A DNA stretch of 64,000 nt from Clostridium tepidum (lineage in GTDB: Bacteria; Bacillota; Clostridia; Clostridiales; Clostridiaceae): positions 62,001-126,000 of the forward strand of contig NZ_MRAE01000004.1 in the NCBI RefSeq assembly GCF_002008345.1. The letters are read 5' to 3'. Numbering within the stretch: position 1 is the stretch's first letter; the number at the start of each line of letters is the position of its first letter. A model generated the notes under the pieces. That model saw nothing but the letters and a program-made list of their open reading frames with translations, was not told where the DNA came from and ran no database searches. Of the stretch, positions 9,284 through 16,940 are shown in pieces. Made by a program: the position numbers and the translations under genes.

Positions 9284-9317
9284 TAATTATGTGATTTTTG
9301 AAGTTATTCCATAATTA
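9284..9317 (-). repeat. Inverted repeat in the hyd operon leader
   Basis: Perfect eight-base arms CATAATTA (9284-9291) and TAATTATG (9310-9317) around an 18-base loop. The motif ATTATTTAGG also occurs twice nearby on the minus strand. This could be an RNA hairpin or protein site between the terminator at 9410-9436 and the first gene. Confidence 0.35.
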
Positions 9318-9409
9318 CTAACCTAAATAATAAATTTGATAGTAAATATATTGTAAAAATTAAATTAGTAATAAAAGAAAATATTAAATGTAGAAGTTTA
9401 TTTTATAAA

Positions 9410-9436
9410 ATAAAAAACTTTCCCAAAGGGAAAGTT
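9410..9436 (-). terminator. Intrinsic terminator of the 9411-9568 transcript
   Basis: Perfect nine-base stem AACTTTCCC / GGGAAAGTT with a three-base loop, followed on the minus strand by TTTTTTATTTT. Confidence 0.8.
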
Positions 9437-9568
9437 AACACAAATACCTCTATTAAAATTATATAACTTTCCTTTCAGATTAGACGAATCTTTACTGTTA
9501 GGTAATGTATATTTTAAAGAACAAATAATTAAAGAATAAAAATTTCTCTAATTATTTGAACTAAATTT
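9411..9568 (-). ncRNA. Candidate leader RNA or small RNA with alternative terminator pairing
   Basis: A consensus promoter (9575-9603) should start a minus-strand transcript near 9568, and an intrinsic terminator stops it near 9411, with no reading frame of note between. Visible structure in order: a 13-base stem CAAATAATTAGAG / CTTTAATTATTTG, a small hairpin AGATT-CGTCT-AATCT, then the terminator. Upstream GGAAAGTTA (9464-9472) is exactly complementary to TAACTTTCC (9429-9437), the 5' half of the terminator stem, so an antiterminator is possible. I recognise no known riboswitch class. Either a riboswitch-like leader of the hyd operon or an independent small RNA would fit. Confidence 0.55.
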
Positions 9569-9574
9569 GATTTA

Positions 9575-9603
9575 ATTCTACTTTATCGAATAATATTTGT
9601 CAA
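9575..9603 (-). promoter_or_regulatory. Consensus sigma-A promoter upstream of the hyd operon
   Basis: Minus strand: -35 TTGACA (9598-9603), spacer of exactly 17, -10 TAGAAT (9575-9580). It lies directly behind the yjjW stop and reads towards hydE, so it is not needed by the yjj genes. Confidence 0.75.
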
Positions 9604-9608
9604 TAAAT

Positions 9609-10448
9609 TTATAATATTATTATATTTTTACAACCATTATTTAATGCTATATTTTTAAGATTTTCCATGTATTCGTTTGTCGGTATTTTTGAATGTATTT
9701 TTTCTTTTCTAACACCCATGGGTCTATATTTTATAAGTTTATATCTTATATTAGGATCTAAAGAGGCTATAAGTTTGCTTATTTCAAATACGTTTTTTTC
9801 ATTATTTAAAAGGTCTGGTACTATAACAGTTCTTATTTCATATAGTTTATTTAAACTAGCTAAATATTTAACATTTTTAAGAACTATATCGTTATTTCTT
9901 TTAGTGAGCATTTTATGTTCATTATTATCAAAGGATTTTATATCAACCATAGCCATATCCATTAATTCTGTAAGCTTAGGATTTTTAGAAAAATCTAAGG
10001 AGCCATTTGTATCTACAAAAATAGTAAGATCAAGAAGTTTAACTTTCTCAAATAAGTCTATTAAAAAATCTCCTTGAAGAGTACATTCACCTCCAGATAC
10101 AGTTATACCAGATATAAAAGATTTTGTTTTTAATATTTCTTTTATAATTTCACCAACACTCATATATTTATTTCTAGGACCACAATTATTTTTGCATTTT
10201 TCTAAACATATACCACAATTTTTACATTTACTTTCATCCCATTTTACAGAGTCGCCTAAAAATTCTACAGCACCATGGGGACATACAAAGGCACAGGTTC
10301 CACAAGATTTGCAGGTATTTATAGTTTCAGGATTATGGCAATATTTACAGTCAAAATTACATCCCTGAAAAAATATAGCGGTCCTGTTTCCAGGACCATC
10401 TACAGAGCTAAAAGGTATTATTTTGTTAACTAATCCTTTAAGCATCAT
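9609..10448 (-). CDS. yjjW: YjjW-type glycyl-radical enzyme activating enzyme
   Basis: A 279-residue radical SAM activase that would make the glycyl radical on the YjjI protein encoded just upstream. The SAM cluster motif CX3CX2C is GCNFDCKYCHNPE near residues 29-41. Two ferredoxin-type four-cysteine clusters follow, CKSCGTCAFVCP and CKNCGICLEKC, as in the longer activase subfamily. SGGECTLQ further on is the SAM-binding GGE motif. The gene overlaps yjjI by 11 bases, so they are co-translated. Assignment rests on the pairing plus the cluster pattern. Confidence 0.88.
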   Translation of the reverse strand: MMLKGLVNKIIPFSSVDGPGNRTAIFFQGCNFDCKYCHNPETINTCKSCGTCAFVCPHGAVEFLGDSVKWDESKCKNCGICLEKCKNNCGPRNKYMSVGEIIKEILKTKSFISGITVSGGECTLQGDFLIDLFEKVKLLDLTIFVDTNGSLDFSKNPKLTELMDMAMVDIKSFDNNEHKMLTKRNNDIVLKNVKYLASLNKLYEIRTVIVPDLLNNEKNVFEISKLIASLDPNIRYKLIKYRPMGVRKEKIHSKIPTNEYMENLKNIALNNGCKNIIIL

Positions 10449-11934
10449 CTCTTACCTTTCTTTCTAATATTTTAGAATTTTTAACCGCGCCTAGACCTAA
10501 AGCTACTGTATCTTGAAGAACTTGCTCACCTTTATCTAATTTTTTAATATCAGATAACTTAACAAGATATCCTGTTATTCTTATTACATCGCTATCTGAA
10601 GAGTAAAAAGAGAAATATCTCATTCCTTCTTTAAAAGCTCCATTTATTATATCCAATATAGATTCAGGATTTTTTTTTGCAGTAACTTCAAATGGGAATA
10701 TATCACCTATACCAGATGGAAAGTATTTATGAAATTTAGCACTTTGAAGTAAATGAGTAGGTAAATCAGGTTCTTCGCCAATAGGTATTCTGCAACCTGG
10801 ACTTGTTCCTTTGTCTGTCTCAATACCTACTTGTGCATGTAGTAAAAAGTTACCATCTGTAGCTGAACAATATTTATTTACATTGCTGTTCACTATGCTA
10901 TGCATTTTTTCTATTATTTTTATACCTAGTTCATTAGCTTTTTCGCTATGACCAAATCTATCTTTTAGCTCATTAGCTTTTAATAAATGATTAACGCATT
11001 CAGCTAATCCAAACATGCCAAACATAGCTGTAAATCTGTCCTTATATATTAAATTTTCTCTTACTAAAAAGCTACTTTCAAAAAAGTTACTTTCATTTAC
11101 TATAAAATTTATTCTTTTATCTATATAATTACTCATTTTTGCCATAACATCAGGTAAAACATTATCTAAGAAATCTTTTGTAGATTTAGCTTTTTTAGCA
11201 GCAGCATAAAGATTAAGTCTTACAAGAGTAAAGCTACCGCCACCTATATATAAGCCATTATAGCAACTAGCTATACCATAATTATTATAAGGAAAATCCT
11301 TTGCAAATATTTCATGATTAGCAAAGCTAGGCTTAGCTGTAACTAAGGCTGTATTTATAGAATCTATAGCAAATTCTTTTGAAGTTTCTTTTCCGTATTT
11401 TAAAGTTATGTTTGGTATAGCAGTTTGAAGTTCTCTTTGTGCCTTTAATATGAGTCTTCCAGCTTTAGTTTCCTTAGGTCCTATATTAGCATGACAAAAA
11501 GAATCTGTTATAGTCCTATCTATGTGAAGTAAAAATAATTTTATTGCTTTATAAGCTTCTACTTCATCTTTTATAAAAGGTTCTAAAAGAGTATCAATGT
11601 TTCCTATATAAACAGGCATAGAAGTTATAGAAGGAACATGTTTATATAATATAAGCAAATGATTTGTAGCTTCCCAAATATCTTTTGGGGGATCTAAATT
11701 AAGAAACTCACTACCTTGTTTCATAAATTTTTCATAATCAGGACAAACATATCTAGGTCTATAAGGTGCATTACCTTCATTTAAATCACATATTATACCC
11801 TCTTCCCTTAAGTTTTGTATATCTGAAGGAAGATTAAGTACATTTAATGAATTTTCAGCTTCACGAGCAAGAGATAAAACCTTTTGTTCATAAGTTAAAG
11901 TTTTATTTTTTATTATATTTAAAATGTTATTCAA
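10438..11934 (-). CDS. yjjI: YjjI-family glycyl-radical enzyme, substrate unknown
   Basis: A glycyl-radical enzyme of about 498 residues, much shorter than pyruvate formate-lyase and close to the YjjI (DUF3029) family. The radical-bearing motif RITGY lies 46 residues from the C-terminus. A likely thiyl cysteine lies in ASCYNGLYIGGG near the middle; C in DSFCHANIG is another candidate. The frame can start at an ATG at 11943, but GGAG touches that ATG directly, while it lies nine bases before an in-frame TTG at 11934, which I prefer. The reaction is not established to my knowledge. Oxygen-sensitive, cytoplasmic. Confidence 0.88.
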   Translation of the reverse strand: MNNILNIIKNKTLTYEQKVLSLAREAENSLNVLNLPSDIQNLREEGIICDLNEGNAPYRPRYVCPDYEKFMKQGSEFLNLDPPKDIWEATNHLLILYKHVPSITSMPVYIGNIDTLLEPFIKDEVEAYKAIKLFLLHIDRTITDSFCHANIGPKETKAGRLILKAQRELQTAIPNITLKYGKETSKEFAIDSINTALVTAKPSFANHEIFAKDFPYNNYGIASCYNGLYIGGGSFTLVRLNLYAAAKKAKSTKDFLDNVLPDVMAKMSNYIDKRINFIVNESNFFESSFLVRENLIYKDRFTAMFGMFGLAECVNHLLKANELKDRFGHSEKANELGIKIIEKMHSIVNSNVNKYCSATDGNFLLHAQVGIETDKGTSPGCRIPIGEEPDLPTHLLQSAKFHKYFPSGIGDIFPFEVTAKKNPESILDIINGAFKEGMRYFSFYSSDSDVIRITGYLVKLSDIKKLDKGEQVLQDTVALGLGAVKNSKILERKVRDDA

Positions 11935-11977
11935 AACTCTCATCTCCTAATATAAATTATAGTATATTATAATAATC

Positions 11978-12006
11978 ATTTTATATTTAAATAATTTTTT
12001 CTGCAA
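11978..12006 (-). promoter_or_regulatory. Probable yjjI-yjjW promoter
   Basis: Minus strand: TTGCAG (12001-12006), 17-base spacer, TAAAAT (11978-11983), about 35 bases before the yjjI ribosome-binding site. Confidence 0.45.
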
Positions 12007-12133
12007 ACATTTTCTTTCGGTATTATAAATTTTTTAAAGTAGGAATAAAAAACGAATACATTAATATTATTATGGAATTTAATTAGTGTAGATGTTAATT
12101 TTATATAATGAAGTTTGTGTGAAATAAAAAATA

Positions 12134-12613
12134 TTATTTATGATAAGGTTCTCCTGATAATATTCTAAAAGCTCTATAAATTTGTTCCAAAAGCATGACT
12201 CTAAATAGTTGGTGAGGAAATGTCATTTTTGAAAAAGATAGCTTGTAATTAGCTCTTGATAAAACTTGTTGGGATAAGCCAAGAGATCCGCCAATAATAA
12301 AAGTAAGATTACTATTACCTGTTAATCTGCAATTTTCTATAAGATTTGAGAATTCTTCTGAGGTTATAGATTTACCATTTAAATCTAAAGCTATAACAAA
12401 ACTATTGTCTTTTATATGTTTTAGTATTAAATTACCTTCTTTTTCTTTTATTATATTTTCTTCTTTAAAAGAGGCCTTATCTGGAGTTTTTTCGTCTGGG
12501 ACTTCTATTATATGAAGTTTACAGTATTTAGTTAATCTTTTGGAGTATTCATCTATTGCAGTTTTTAAAAATTTTTCTTTAATTTTTCCCACTGAAATTA
12601 CAGATATATTCAT
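12134..12613 (-). CDS. rlmH: 23S rRNA (pseudouridine1915-N3)-methyltransferase RlmH
   Basis: RlmH is a small SPOUT-class methyltransferase that methylates pseudouridine 1915 in helix 69 of 23S rRNA, acting on assembled 70S ribosomes. At 159 residues it has exact family length. The N-terminus MNISVISVGKIKEK, the glycine-rich FIIGGSLGLS (about 105-114) of the trefoil knot, and the C-terminal HQLFRVMLLEQIYRAFRI with final EPYHK are hallmarks. A TTAGGAGGG site precedes the ATG. In Bacillus rlmH lies near walJ, as it does here. Confidence 0.96.
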   Translation of the reverse strand: MNISVISVGKIKEKFLKTAIDEYSKRLTKYCKLHIIEVPDEKTPDKASFKEENIIKEKEGNLILKHIKDNSFVIALDLNGKSITSEEFSNLIENCRLTGNSNLTFIIGGSLGLSQQVLSRANYKLSFSKMTFPHQLFRVMLLEQIYRAFRILSGEPYHK

Positions 12614-12675
12614 TTTACCCTCCTAATTTAGAGTAACTTAAGATATTATTAAATAATATAATGTTTTATTTAAAA

Positions 12676-12721
12676 CTCCAAAAGGCTTATCATTAAATAA
12701 AATTTATTTAATGATAAACCT
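12676..12721 (-). terminator. Terminator of the murA-walJ-SEC-C operon
   Basis: Long stem TTATCATTAAATAAA / TTTATTTAATGATAA closed by AGG/CCT (12683-12721), followed on the minus strand by TTTTGGAGTTTT. Confidence 0.7.
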
Positions 12722-12788
12722 GATTATATATTATTAAATTAAGTATCTATAAGTCATCTAGATGATTATATTAAAATTTTTATACAGT

Positions 12789-13292
12789 CTAAGCTTTTTT
12801 TGCACAACAATTTTTATATTTTTTACCGCTTCCGCATGGACAAGGTTCATTTCGACCAATTTTGTTAGTTTTAACTATAGTTTTTGAAGCAACCCATTCC
12901 TTATGTATTTCTTTTCTTTTTTCTTTAGAAAGTATAGCTTCCCATTGAGGCAGATTATATAAATAATCTGCTTTAGCTTCTAACATATTGAAGTATAACT
13001 TTTCAAAATCTATTTTAAGAGAAATGTTAGAGTCTTCTTCTATATTGTCTAAATCTAAAGAATTACTTAAACTGTCATTTATTCCATCTAAAAATCCCAT
13101 GAAAAATACTATAGGAGTATTAAATTTTTCTGCTAAACCTTTTACAGAACCTTCTATAACATTATTATGTTCACCTAATATTTGAGTGTATACGCTTTTT
13201 TCTATTGAACCATATTCCTTCCAAAATGCAGCTTCTCCTTTAGTTTTAACATAATCAATAACCATGTCTGTCCATTGTTTATATAAACTCAT
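12789..13292 (-). CDS. SEC-C motif zinc-binding protein
   Basis: A 167-residue protein whose last 25 residues form a SEC-C motif, [18 protein letters not shown], the zinc-binding tail first known from the C-terminus of SecA. The rest (1-140) is an acidic, mostly helical domain without recognised motif. SEC-C tails bind zinc and often contact SecB, ribosomes or nucleic acid, but for this stand-alone form the partner is unknown. It is last in the murA-walJ-lipoprotein operon, 14 bases after its neighbour, with GGAG well placed. Confidence 0.75.
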   Translation of the reverse strand: MSLYKQWTDMVIDYVKTKGEAAFWKEYGSIEKSVYTQILGEHNNVIEGSVKGLAEKFNTPIVFFMGFLDGINDSLSNSLDLDNIEEDSNISLKIDFEKLYFNMLEAKADYLYNLPQWEAILSKEKRKEIHKEWVASKTIVKTNKIGRNEPCPCGSGKKYKNCCAKKA

Positions 13293-13306
13293 GATACATT
13301 CTCCTT

Positions 13307-13888
13307 TTATTTATTTTTATTATTTTGTTTGTTGATTTTTATTATATCATCTCTTCCAATAGGTTCAGGGATTTTAAAATTTTTACTAATAGAAGAGATA
13401 TCCTTATTTTCAATAAATAATTTAACTTTTTTTATTGAAGGAATTTCCGTCAAAGACCAAACAATGCTCTTTAGATAAGCTTCTTCTTTATCCGCAGTCA
13501 TAGAATAATAAGCTTCGCTACTCAAATTAACATAAGCTATATTGTTTTTTATAGAAAAGCTTAATAATCTTGTCTCTTTTGGGAAGATTGGTTTTAATGA
13601 ATTATTTACAGAAGGACCTTTTATTAATTCACCAATTATAAATTGACCAATAAGTTCATCCTTTTTAATAATTCTTTCTTCTTTAGTTATTTCAGCATCA
13701 TTTGTGTTATTAGTAGAATCAAAATATAAGTTTAAATCTACTAAATTGTTTTTTTCATTATGCAGTGTTATATTCTTGATTTTATCTTTATTGTTTATGC
13801 TTATGCTATCTTTTTTCTCGCAGGATATAAAAAATACTGAAGAAATTATTAAAGATGAGCAAAAAGCTAATTTAATAGATTTTTTCAA
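13307..13888 (-). CDS. GerMN-domain lipoprotein
   Basis: A lipoprotein of about 193 residues. The signal peptide has lysines, a hydrophobic stretch and the lipobox FISC near residues 22-25, so it should be anchored outside the membrane. The mature part matches the GerMN domain (from spore germination protein GerM), with the [13 protein letters not shown] segment and a conserved [15 protein letters not shown] helix-strand. Germination or a cell-wall role is plausible but unproven. A TTG two codons into the longest frame is preferred as start because AAGGTG lies seven bases before it. Confidence 0.78.
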   Translation of the reverse strand: MKKSIKLAFCSSLIISSVFFISCEKKDSISINNKDKIKNITLHNEKNNLVDLNLYFDSTNNTNDAEITKEERIIKKDELIGQFIIGELIKGPSVNNSLKPIFPKETRLLSFSIKNNIAYVNLSSEAYYSMTADKEEAYLKSIVWSLTEIPSIKKVKLFIENKDISSISKNFKIPEPIGRDDIIKINKQNNKNK

Positions 13889-13904
13889 ATTCAATCACCT
13901 TACC

Positions 13905-14690
13905 CTAAAATTCTATATAGTTACTTGGTGTATCTCTTTTAGCAACAGACAAAGAAAGTTCTTTACCTACTCTAATATCAGAAGAGTTTAATGTATTTAA
14001 AACAGTTTGATAAGCAAGTTCAGGAAAATTATTAGTTTTACTAAGATGTCCCAATATTATATTTTTATATTTATTATTGGTAATGGTTATTATAGCTCTA
14101 CCACAATCTTCATTAGATAAATGACCTACATTGCTTAAAATTCTTCTTTTTAAAGTATAAGGGTATGGTCCAAATTTAAGCATTTCTGTATCATGATTAC
14201 TTTCAAGTAATATTACATCGCAATCTTCTAAAATATTTTTAATATCTTTTGAAAAAAAACCTAAATCTGTAGCAATGCTCGCTTTTTTATTTTTAGAACA
14301 CACAGTGTATCCAAAGGGACATGCAGCATCATGAGATATATCAAAAGGATTTATCTCCATATCATTTAAGACTACAGATTTTTTATCTAAAATTTTTATA
14401 TTATGTTCTTTTATTTTACCAATATTTTTTTTCATAGCATCCCAAGTTTTGTGGTTAGCATATATAGGTATATCATATTTTCTGGATAAAACACCTACAC
14501 CTTTTATGTGATCTATATGCTCATGGGTAACAAATATTCCATCTATAGATGAAGGAGACTCTTTTATTCGATTCAAAGCTAATTCTATGCTTTTACCAGA
14601 AAGTCCAGCATCTATTAGTATTTTTGATTTTTCAGAGGATATAAATATGGAATTACCGCTACTCCCACTATAAAGAGAACAAAAAATCAT
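13905..14690 (-). CDS. walJ: Metallo-beta-lactamase-fold hydrolase, WalJ/YycJ family
   Basis: A 261-residue MBL-fold hydrolase. The metal motif HxHxDH is THEHIDHIKG near residues 55-64, and SGSSGNSIFI near the start is typical of YycJ/WalJ. Family members are linked to DNA repair and exonuclease activity and, in Bacillus, to the walRK cell-wall operon. Here walJ follows murA by 25 bases, but no walRK is adjacent. No clear Shine-Dalgarno lies before the ATG, and a 23-base palindrome fills the junction with murA, so translation may depend on readthrough from murA. Confidence 0.88.
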   Translation of the reverse strand: MIFCSLYSGSSGNSIFISSEKSKILIDAGLSGKSIELALNRIKESPSSIDGIFVTHEHIDHIKGVGVLSRKYDIPIYANHKTWDAMKKNIGKIKEHNIKILDKKSVVLNDMEINPFDISHDAACPFGYTVCSKNKKASIATDLGFFSKDIKNILEDCDVILLESNHDTEMLKFGPYPYTLKRRILSNVGHLSNEDCGRAIITITNNKYKNIILGHLSKTNNFPELAYQTVLNTLNSSDIRVGKELSLSVAKRDTPSNYIEF

Positions 14691-14712
14691 AACAGAGTTT
14701 TGCGCATTGAGT

Positions 14713-14735
14713 CAACTATAGTCTAACTATAGTTG
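14713..14735. repeat. Perfect palindrome over the murA stop codon
   Basis: CAACTATAG (14713-14721) and CTATAGTTG (14727-14735) are exact inverted repeats around five bases. The repeat includes the last codons and stop of murA and ends about 22 bases before walJ. It lacks a T-tract on the minus strand, so it is not a standard terminator. It could be a processing or protein site. Confidence 0.5.
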
Positions 14736-15969
14736 CACCTAAAGATTTAAATTTATCTTCAATATTTGGATATCCTCTATCAATATGTTCAACACCAAGG
14801 ATTTCTGTATCACCTTCGGCTAATAACCCAGCAATTACCATAGCAGCTCCAGCTCTTAAATCTGTAGCTTTTACTACAGCACCTGTAAGTTTTGGTACAC
14901 CATCTATAATAGCTGTTCTTCCTTCTACTTTAATATTTGCTCCCATTTTCTTTAATTCATCTACATGTTTAAATCTACTTTCCCAAATACTTTCATTTAC
15001 AATGCTTCTTCCTTTAGCAATGGTTAAAAGTGTACTCATTGGCTGTTGTACATCTGTTGGAAATCCTGGGTAAGGCTGAGTTTTTATATTTGCGCTTTTA
15101 AAATTACCTTTAGATTTTACTGTAACTGAATCACCGTTTTCTACAACATCTATTCCCATTTCTATAAGTTTCGCTGTTATAGATTCTAAATGTTTAGGTA
15201 TTACATTATTTATTGTTACTTCTCCACCGCAAGCAGCAGTTGCTATCATATATGTACCAGCTTCTATTTGATCAGGTATTACACTATAAGTGCAACCTTT
15301 TAATTCTTTAACACCGGTAATTCTTATAACGTCTGTACCAGCACCTTTAATATTAGCTCCCATACTATTTAAAAAATTAGCTACATCTACTACATGAGGT
15401 TCTTTTGCTACATTTTCAAGTACAGTATTTCCTTCAGCAAGTGTAGCAGCTAACATTACATTTATGGTAGCACCTACGCTTACAACGTCAAAAAATATAT
15501 TAGTTCCAATTAATTTATCTGCCTTAACAATTACAGCTCCATGTTCTATTTCAACATGAGCTCCTAAAGCTTCAAAACCTTTTATGTGTTGGTCAATAGG
15601 TCTAACACCTATAGGACATCCACCAGGCAATTCTACTCTAGCTTTTTTAAATCTTCCAAGTAGAGCGCCGATAAGATAATAAGAAGCTCTCATTTTTCTT
15701 ACATCTTCAGTATTAGCATTTGTTTTTGTTATATTAGTACTATCTATTTGTAAAACAGAATTACTTTGTCTTGTAATTTTACAACCTAATTCGTTTAAAA
15801 TTCTTTCAATACAATGTACATCTTCAATATTTGGAGTATTTTCTATAGTACAAACTCCTTTGCTAGCCATAATAGTAGCTGGCAATATAGCTACGGCTGC
15901 ATTTTTTGCTCCGCTAATTTCAACTTTCCCAAAGAGGGGGTTACCTCCTGTGATTTTTAATTTACTCAT
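14716..15969 (-). CDS. murA: UDP-N-acetylglucosamine 1-carboxyvinyltransferase
   Basis: MurA transfers enolpyruvate from PEP to UDP-GlcNAc, the first committed step of peptidoglycan synthesis and the fosfomycin target. [20 protein letters not shown] contains the substrate-binding Lys-Asn, and the loop cysteine attacked by fosfomycin is present in GGCPIGVRP near residue 115. The frame can start four codons earlier at 15981, but the purine-rich AAGGATGG is better spaced for the ATG at 15969, which matches usual MurA N-termini. It heads an operon with walJ, the GerMN lipoprotein and the SEC-C gene. Confidence 0.95.
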   Translation of the reverse strand: MSKLKITGGNPLFGKVEISGAKNAAVAILPATIMASKGVCTIENTPNIEDVHCIERILNELGCKITRQSNSVLQIDSTNITKTNANTEDVRKMRASYYLIGALLGRFKKARVELPGGCPIGVRPIDQHIKGFEALGAHVEIEHGAVIVKADKLIGTNIFFDVVSVGATINVMLAATLAEGNTVLENVAKEPHVVDVANFLNSMGANIKGAGTDVIRITGVKELKGCTYSVIPDQIEAGTYMIATAACGGEVTINNVIPKHLESITAKLIEMGIDVVENGDSVTVKSKGNFKSANIKTQPYPGFPTDVQQPMSTLLTIAKGRSIVNESIWESRFKHVDELKKMGANIKVEGRTAIIDGVPKLTGAVVKATDLRAGAAMVIAGLLAEGDTEILGVEHIDRGYPNIEDKFKSLGATIVRL

Positions 15970-16043
15970 CCCCGCATCCATCCTTACTTTAGAATTTATA
16001 TATTTAAACTAATCGTTAATTTCAAACCTGTGTAACAAAATAT

Positions 16044-16052
16044 ATTATATCA
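16044..16052 (-). promoter_or_regulatory. Extended -10 element, probable murA promoter
   Basis: Minus strand TGATATAAT: TG, one base, then perfect TATAAT (16044-16049). No good -35 at 17 bases. Confidence 0.4.
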
Positions 16053-16288
16053 TAACTATTTATTATTTTAACACCAAATTTTAAAATGTTAAGGGTTATT
16101 TTAAGAAAAACACATTAAAAAATGGGAAAAAGTTCAACCTAATCTAAATTTTAATAATGTATATAGAATAATATAATTTTTATTAAAGTATAACCTTAAT
16201 TTTTAAATATATTCCATATAAAAGATAATTAATATTATTTTTATTAAATTATCAGATTTTATTGACATTTTAAAACATAATATATTAT

Positions 16289-16296
16289 GGTATAAT
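16289..16296 (+). promoter_or_regulatory. Extended -10 element for the 2H phosphoesterase gene
   Basis: TGGTATAAT ending at 16296, about 35 bases before the start codon. A TTGACA lies 23 bases upstream, too far for a standard pair. Confidence 0.45.
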
Positions 16297-16332
16297 ACTA
16301 TAAAATAGATATACGGGGGATTAGAATTAATC

Positions 16333-16881
16333 ATGAAGTATTATGTAGTAGCATTATTTGATAAAGAGGATTATCATAAAATAGAAAAAATACAAAGAGA
16401 TATATCTAAAAAATATAGAATATATAGAAATTTACCTATGTTACATATAACTCTTGAAGTAATAGAGGATCCTAATATTAATAAATTAGAAGAAACAATA
16501 GAAAAAATAATAAAGCCATATAAAAAATTTAAGGTAGAAATAAATGGAGCTATCTGTTTTGATCCACCTTATAAATCAGTTAATTTAAAAATAGAAAATA
16601 AAGGTTATATAATGAGATTAGCAAGAATAATGAATGATAATTTAAAGTTAAATGGATTTAAAGTAAGAGAAAATATAGATAATTGGGATTTACATGTGTC
16701 TTTAGCAAATACTAATTTTGCGTCTAGAGAATGGTCAGCTAAAGAATATATCTCTGCTTGTAGTAATTTAAAAGGAATAGGTATGCATAAAATGGCTAGA
16801 ATTGATAGAATAGAAATTTGGAAACCTATAAATAATAAAAAAGAAATGGTAATAAAATCTTTTCCATTAAGAGAATTTTAA
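16333..16881 (+). CDS. 2H phosphoesterase (2'-5' RNA ligase-like)
   Basis: A 182-residue protein with the two HxT/S motifs that define the 2H phosphoesterase superfamily: LHITLEV (His38, Thr40) and LHVSLAN (His121, Ser123). Such proteins (LigT, YjcG and relatives) act on 2'-5' or cyclic phosphodiester bonds in RNA or nucleotides. Which substrate this one uses cannot be read. It is monocistronic, between its own promoter and a bidirectional terminator shared with the convergent glutamine synthetase gene. Confidence 0.82.
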   Translation: MKYYVVALFDKEDYHKIEKIQRDISKKYRIYRNLPMLHITLEVIEDPNINKLEETIEKIIKPYKKFKVEINGAICFDPPYKSVNLKIENKGYIMRLARIMNDNLKLNGFKVRENIDNWDLHVSLANTNFASREWSAKEYISACSNLKGIGMHKMARIDRIEIWKPINNKKEMVIKSFPLREF

Positions 16882-16893
16882 TAATGTAATTAT

Positions 16894-16934
16894 AAATAAC
16901 ACACACACACCTAATGCAAGGTGTGTGCTATTTT
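16894..16934 (+). terminator. Bidirectional terminator
   Basis: Stem AAATAACACACACACACCT / AGGTGTGTGCTATTTT with a six-base loop between convergent genes, with A and T flanks on both sides. The CA run is one arm of the hairpin and not an independent microsatellite. Confidence 0.8.
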
Positions 16935-16940
16935 ATATAT

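Larger units (their letters stand above)
15970..16332. other. Divergent intergenic region with two extended -10 promoters
   Basis: This AT-rich gap of about 350 bases separates divergent murA and the 2H phosphoesterase gene. It holds one likely promoter for each (16044-16052 minus, 16289-16296 plus). I see no reading frame, RNA gene or repeat in the rest. Confidence 0.5.

Noticed and set aside
9667-10077. Open frame of 136 codons on the plus strand inside yjjW
   Set aside because: It is antisense to a clearly assigned gene, has no proper ribosome-binding site, and its composition is that of a reversed protein-coding strand. The same holds for the many other antisense frames in this window.
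16899-16927. CA/GT microsatellite
   Set aside because: The CA run pairs with the following GTGTG run as a bidirectional terminator between convergent genes.
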